From positions 1-12,384 of the forward strand of contig CAMHMM010000025.1 in NCBI GenBank assembly GCA_946186215.1: a DNA stretch of 12,384 nt. Direction: 5' to 3'. The translations under genes and the position numbers were made by a program. The notes below the pieces were generated by a model that searched no databases, was not told the origin of the DNA, and was given only the letters and a program-made list of their open reading frames with translations. This DNA comes from an uncultured Ruminococcus sp. (GTDB taxonomy: Bacteria; Bacillota; Clostridia; Oscillospirales; Ruminococcaceae). Below, piece after piece: positions 11,902 through 12,384 of the stretch. Every line of letters starts with the position of its first letter. Within the stretch, counting starts at the first letter, position 1.

Positions 11902-12384
11902 ATGGTAAAAGACAGTGCGCAGGCGGGGCTCAACGCGACGCTCAACGCGACGCTCGGAGCAAAGCCCCCCCGTACAAAGATAAGTAAAAAGGTACTGAAA
12001 AATCAGAAGACACTGATCCTCATGGCTATACCCTTTGCGATCTATGCCATCATTTTCAGTTATGTTCCGCTTTTCGGCTGGGTAATGGCTTTTCAGAACT
12101 ATAAGCCCAAGGACGGTATGTTCCATTCAAAGTTTGTCGGAATGGCAAAGTTTGAAAGACTTTTCGGTGATGATATATTCCTGAAGGTCATCAGAAACAC
12201 CTTCTGCATGGGTGCCATGAATCTGGTATTCGGCACGGTGTGTGCGATACTTTTTGCGATACTGCTCAACGAATTCTGGTCAGTAAAGGGTAAAAAGGCA
12301 GTTCAGACGATCTCCTATCTGCCACACTTCCTTTCATGGATCATTGTTACAGGTATCTGCTTCGATGTGCTCTCCATGGAAAAC
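11902..12384 (+). CDS. Sugar ABC transporter permease (YteP/LplB-like), 3'-truncated by window edge
   Basis: 161 codons are visible, with the frame open to the window end. The start is fixed by three in-frame stops just upstream (11881-11895) and a weak site GGTGA about six bases before the ATG. After a polar N-terminus of about 35 residues the first membrane helix (about 37-53) runs into SYVPLFGWVMAFQNYKP, then FVGMAKFERLF, RNTF, a second membrane segment (101-123), LLNEFW, and QTISYLPHFLSWIIV. This series is characteristic of LplB/YteP permeases (MalF-type inner-membrane subunit of carbohydrate importers). The rest of the binding-protein-dependent transport domain lies beyond the window. 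It forms the translocation channel for the ligand of the upstream lipoprotein. In this family a second permease usually follows and the ATPase is often encoded elsewhere. Confidence 0.92.
   Translation, partial: MVKDSAQAGLNATLNATLGAKPPRTKISKKVLKNQKTLILMAIPFAIYAIIFSYVPLFGWVMAFQNYKPKDGMFHSKFVGMAKFERLFGDDIFLKVIRNTFCMGAMNLVFGTVCAILFAILLNEFWSVKGKKAVQTISYLPHFLSWIIVTGICFDVLSMEN
11928..11951 (+). repeat. 12-bp tandem duplication at the permease N-terminus
   Basis: GCTCAACGCGAC occurs twice without a gap (11928-11939, 11940-11951), and a third partial copy GCTCGG follows. It encodes LNATLNAT in the cytosolic N-terminal tail, an in-frame duplication that could vary between strains. Confidence 0.75.

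Noticed and set aside
1..12384. CRISPR array, tRNA/rRNA, insertion sequence, toxin-antitoxin or phage genes
   Set aside because: I looked for regularly spaced repeats, tRNA-like cloverleaf sequence, transposase or integrase motifs and terminal inverted repeats and saw none. The only repeats are the short ones listed.

Overview
The window looks like a chromosomal segment from a Gram-positive anaerobe of the class Clostridia, most likely a Ruminococcus-type member of the Oscillospiraceae. This rests on GGAGG-type ribosome binding sites, heavy AGA arginine use in the highly expressed genes, a family-1 lipoprotein binding protein followed by a YteP/LplB-type sugar permease, and a multi-PAS GGDEF/EAL protein of a kind frequent in these bacteria. 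The assignment is inference from protein character; no rRNA or other species marker is present.

Layout, left to right. (1) 1-1896, plus: polynucleotide phosphorylase (pnp), lacking its N-terminus at the window edge, followed by a hairpin terminator. (2) 2057-2543, plus: a promoter and a single small protein of unknown function (possibly DUF6678-like), then about 200 bp of AT-rich DNA. (3) 5421 down to 2758, minus: a compact five-gene transcription unit cheY-cheC-cheD-(DUF218/YdcF-like membrane protein)-(DUF4186), with gaps of 13, 32 and 16 bp, a 1-base stop/start overlap, and a strong terminator whose loop contains the last stop codon. An extended -10 promoter lies about 190 bp upstream of cheY, giving a long, structured leader. 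(4) 9186 down to 5719, minus: one 1155-residue soluble c-di-GMP signalling protein with three tandem PAS-like modules, an intact GGDEF domain, a fourth PAS domain, a degenerate GGDEF domain and an intact EAL domain. Its promoter matches the sigma-A consensus exactly (TTGACA-17-TATAAT). (5) 9187-9940: a 754-bp divergent intergenic region with promoters facing both ways, a perfect 13-bp inverted repeat and several TGTACA palindromes. (6) 9941-12384, plus: a solute-binding lipoprotein and the start of its ABC permease (cut by the window end), separated by 176 bp rich in hairpins.

How the genes may work together: CheC and CheD are known partners. CheC dephosphorylates CheY-P, and CheD deamidates chemoreceptors and is bound by CheC. 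The trio is therefore a coherent adaptation and signal-termination module, but no cheA, cheW, receptor or flagellar gene is in the window. The c-di-GMP enzyme lies just upstream on the same strand, so a link between the phosphorelay and second-messenger control (for example of surface attachment) is possible but unproven. The binding protein and permease form a carbohydrate importer of the LplAB/YtePQ type whose ligand cannot be read from sequence.

I did not find a clearly new defence or mobile system. The parts most worth a second look are the orphan CheY/CheC/CheD operon, the double-GGDEF architecture, and the leader and intergenic structures.
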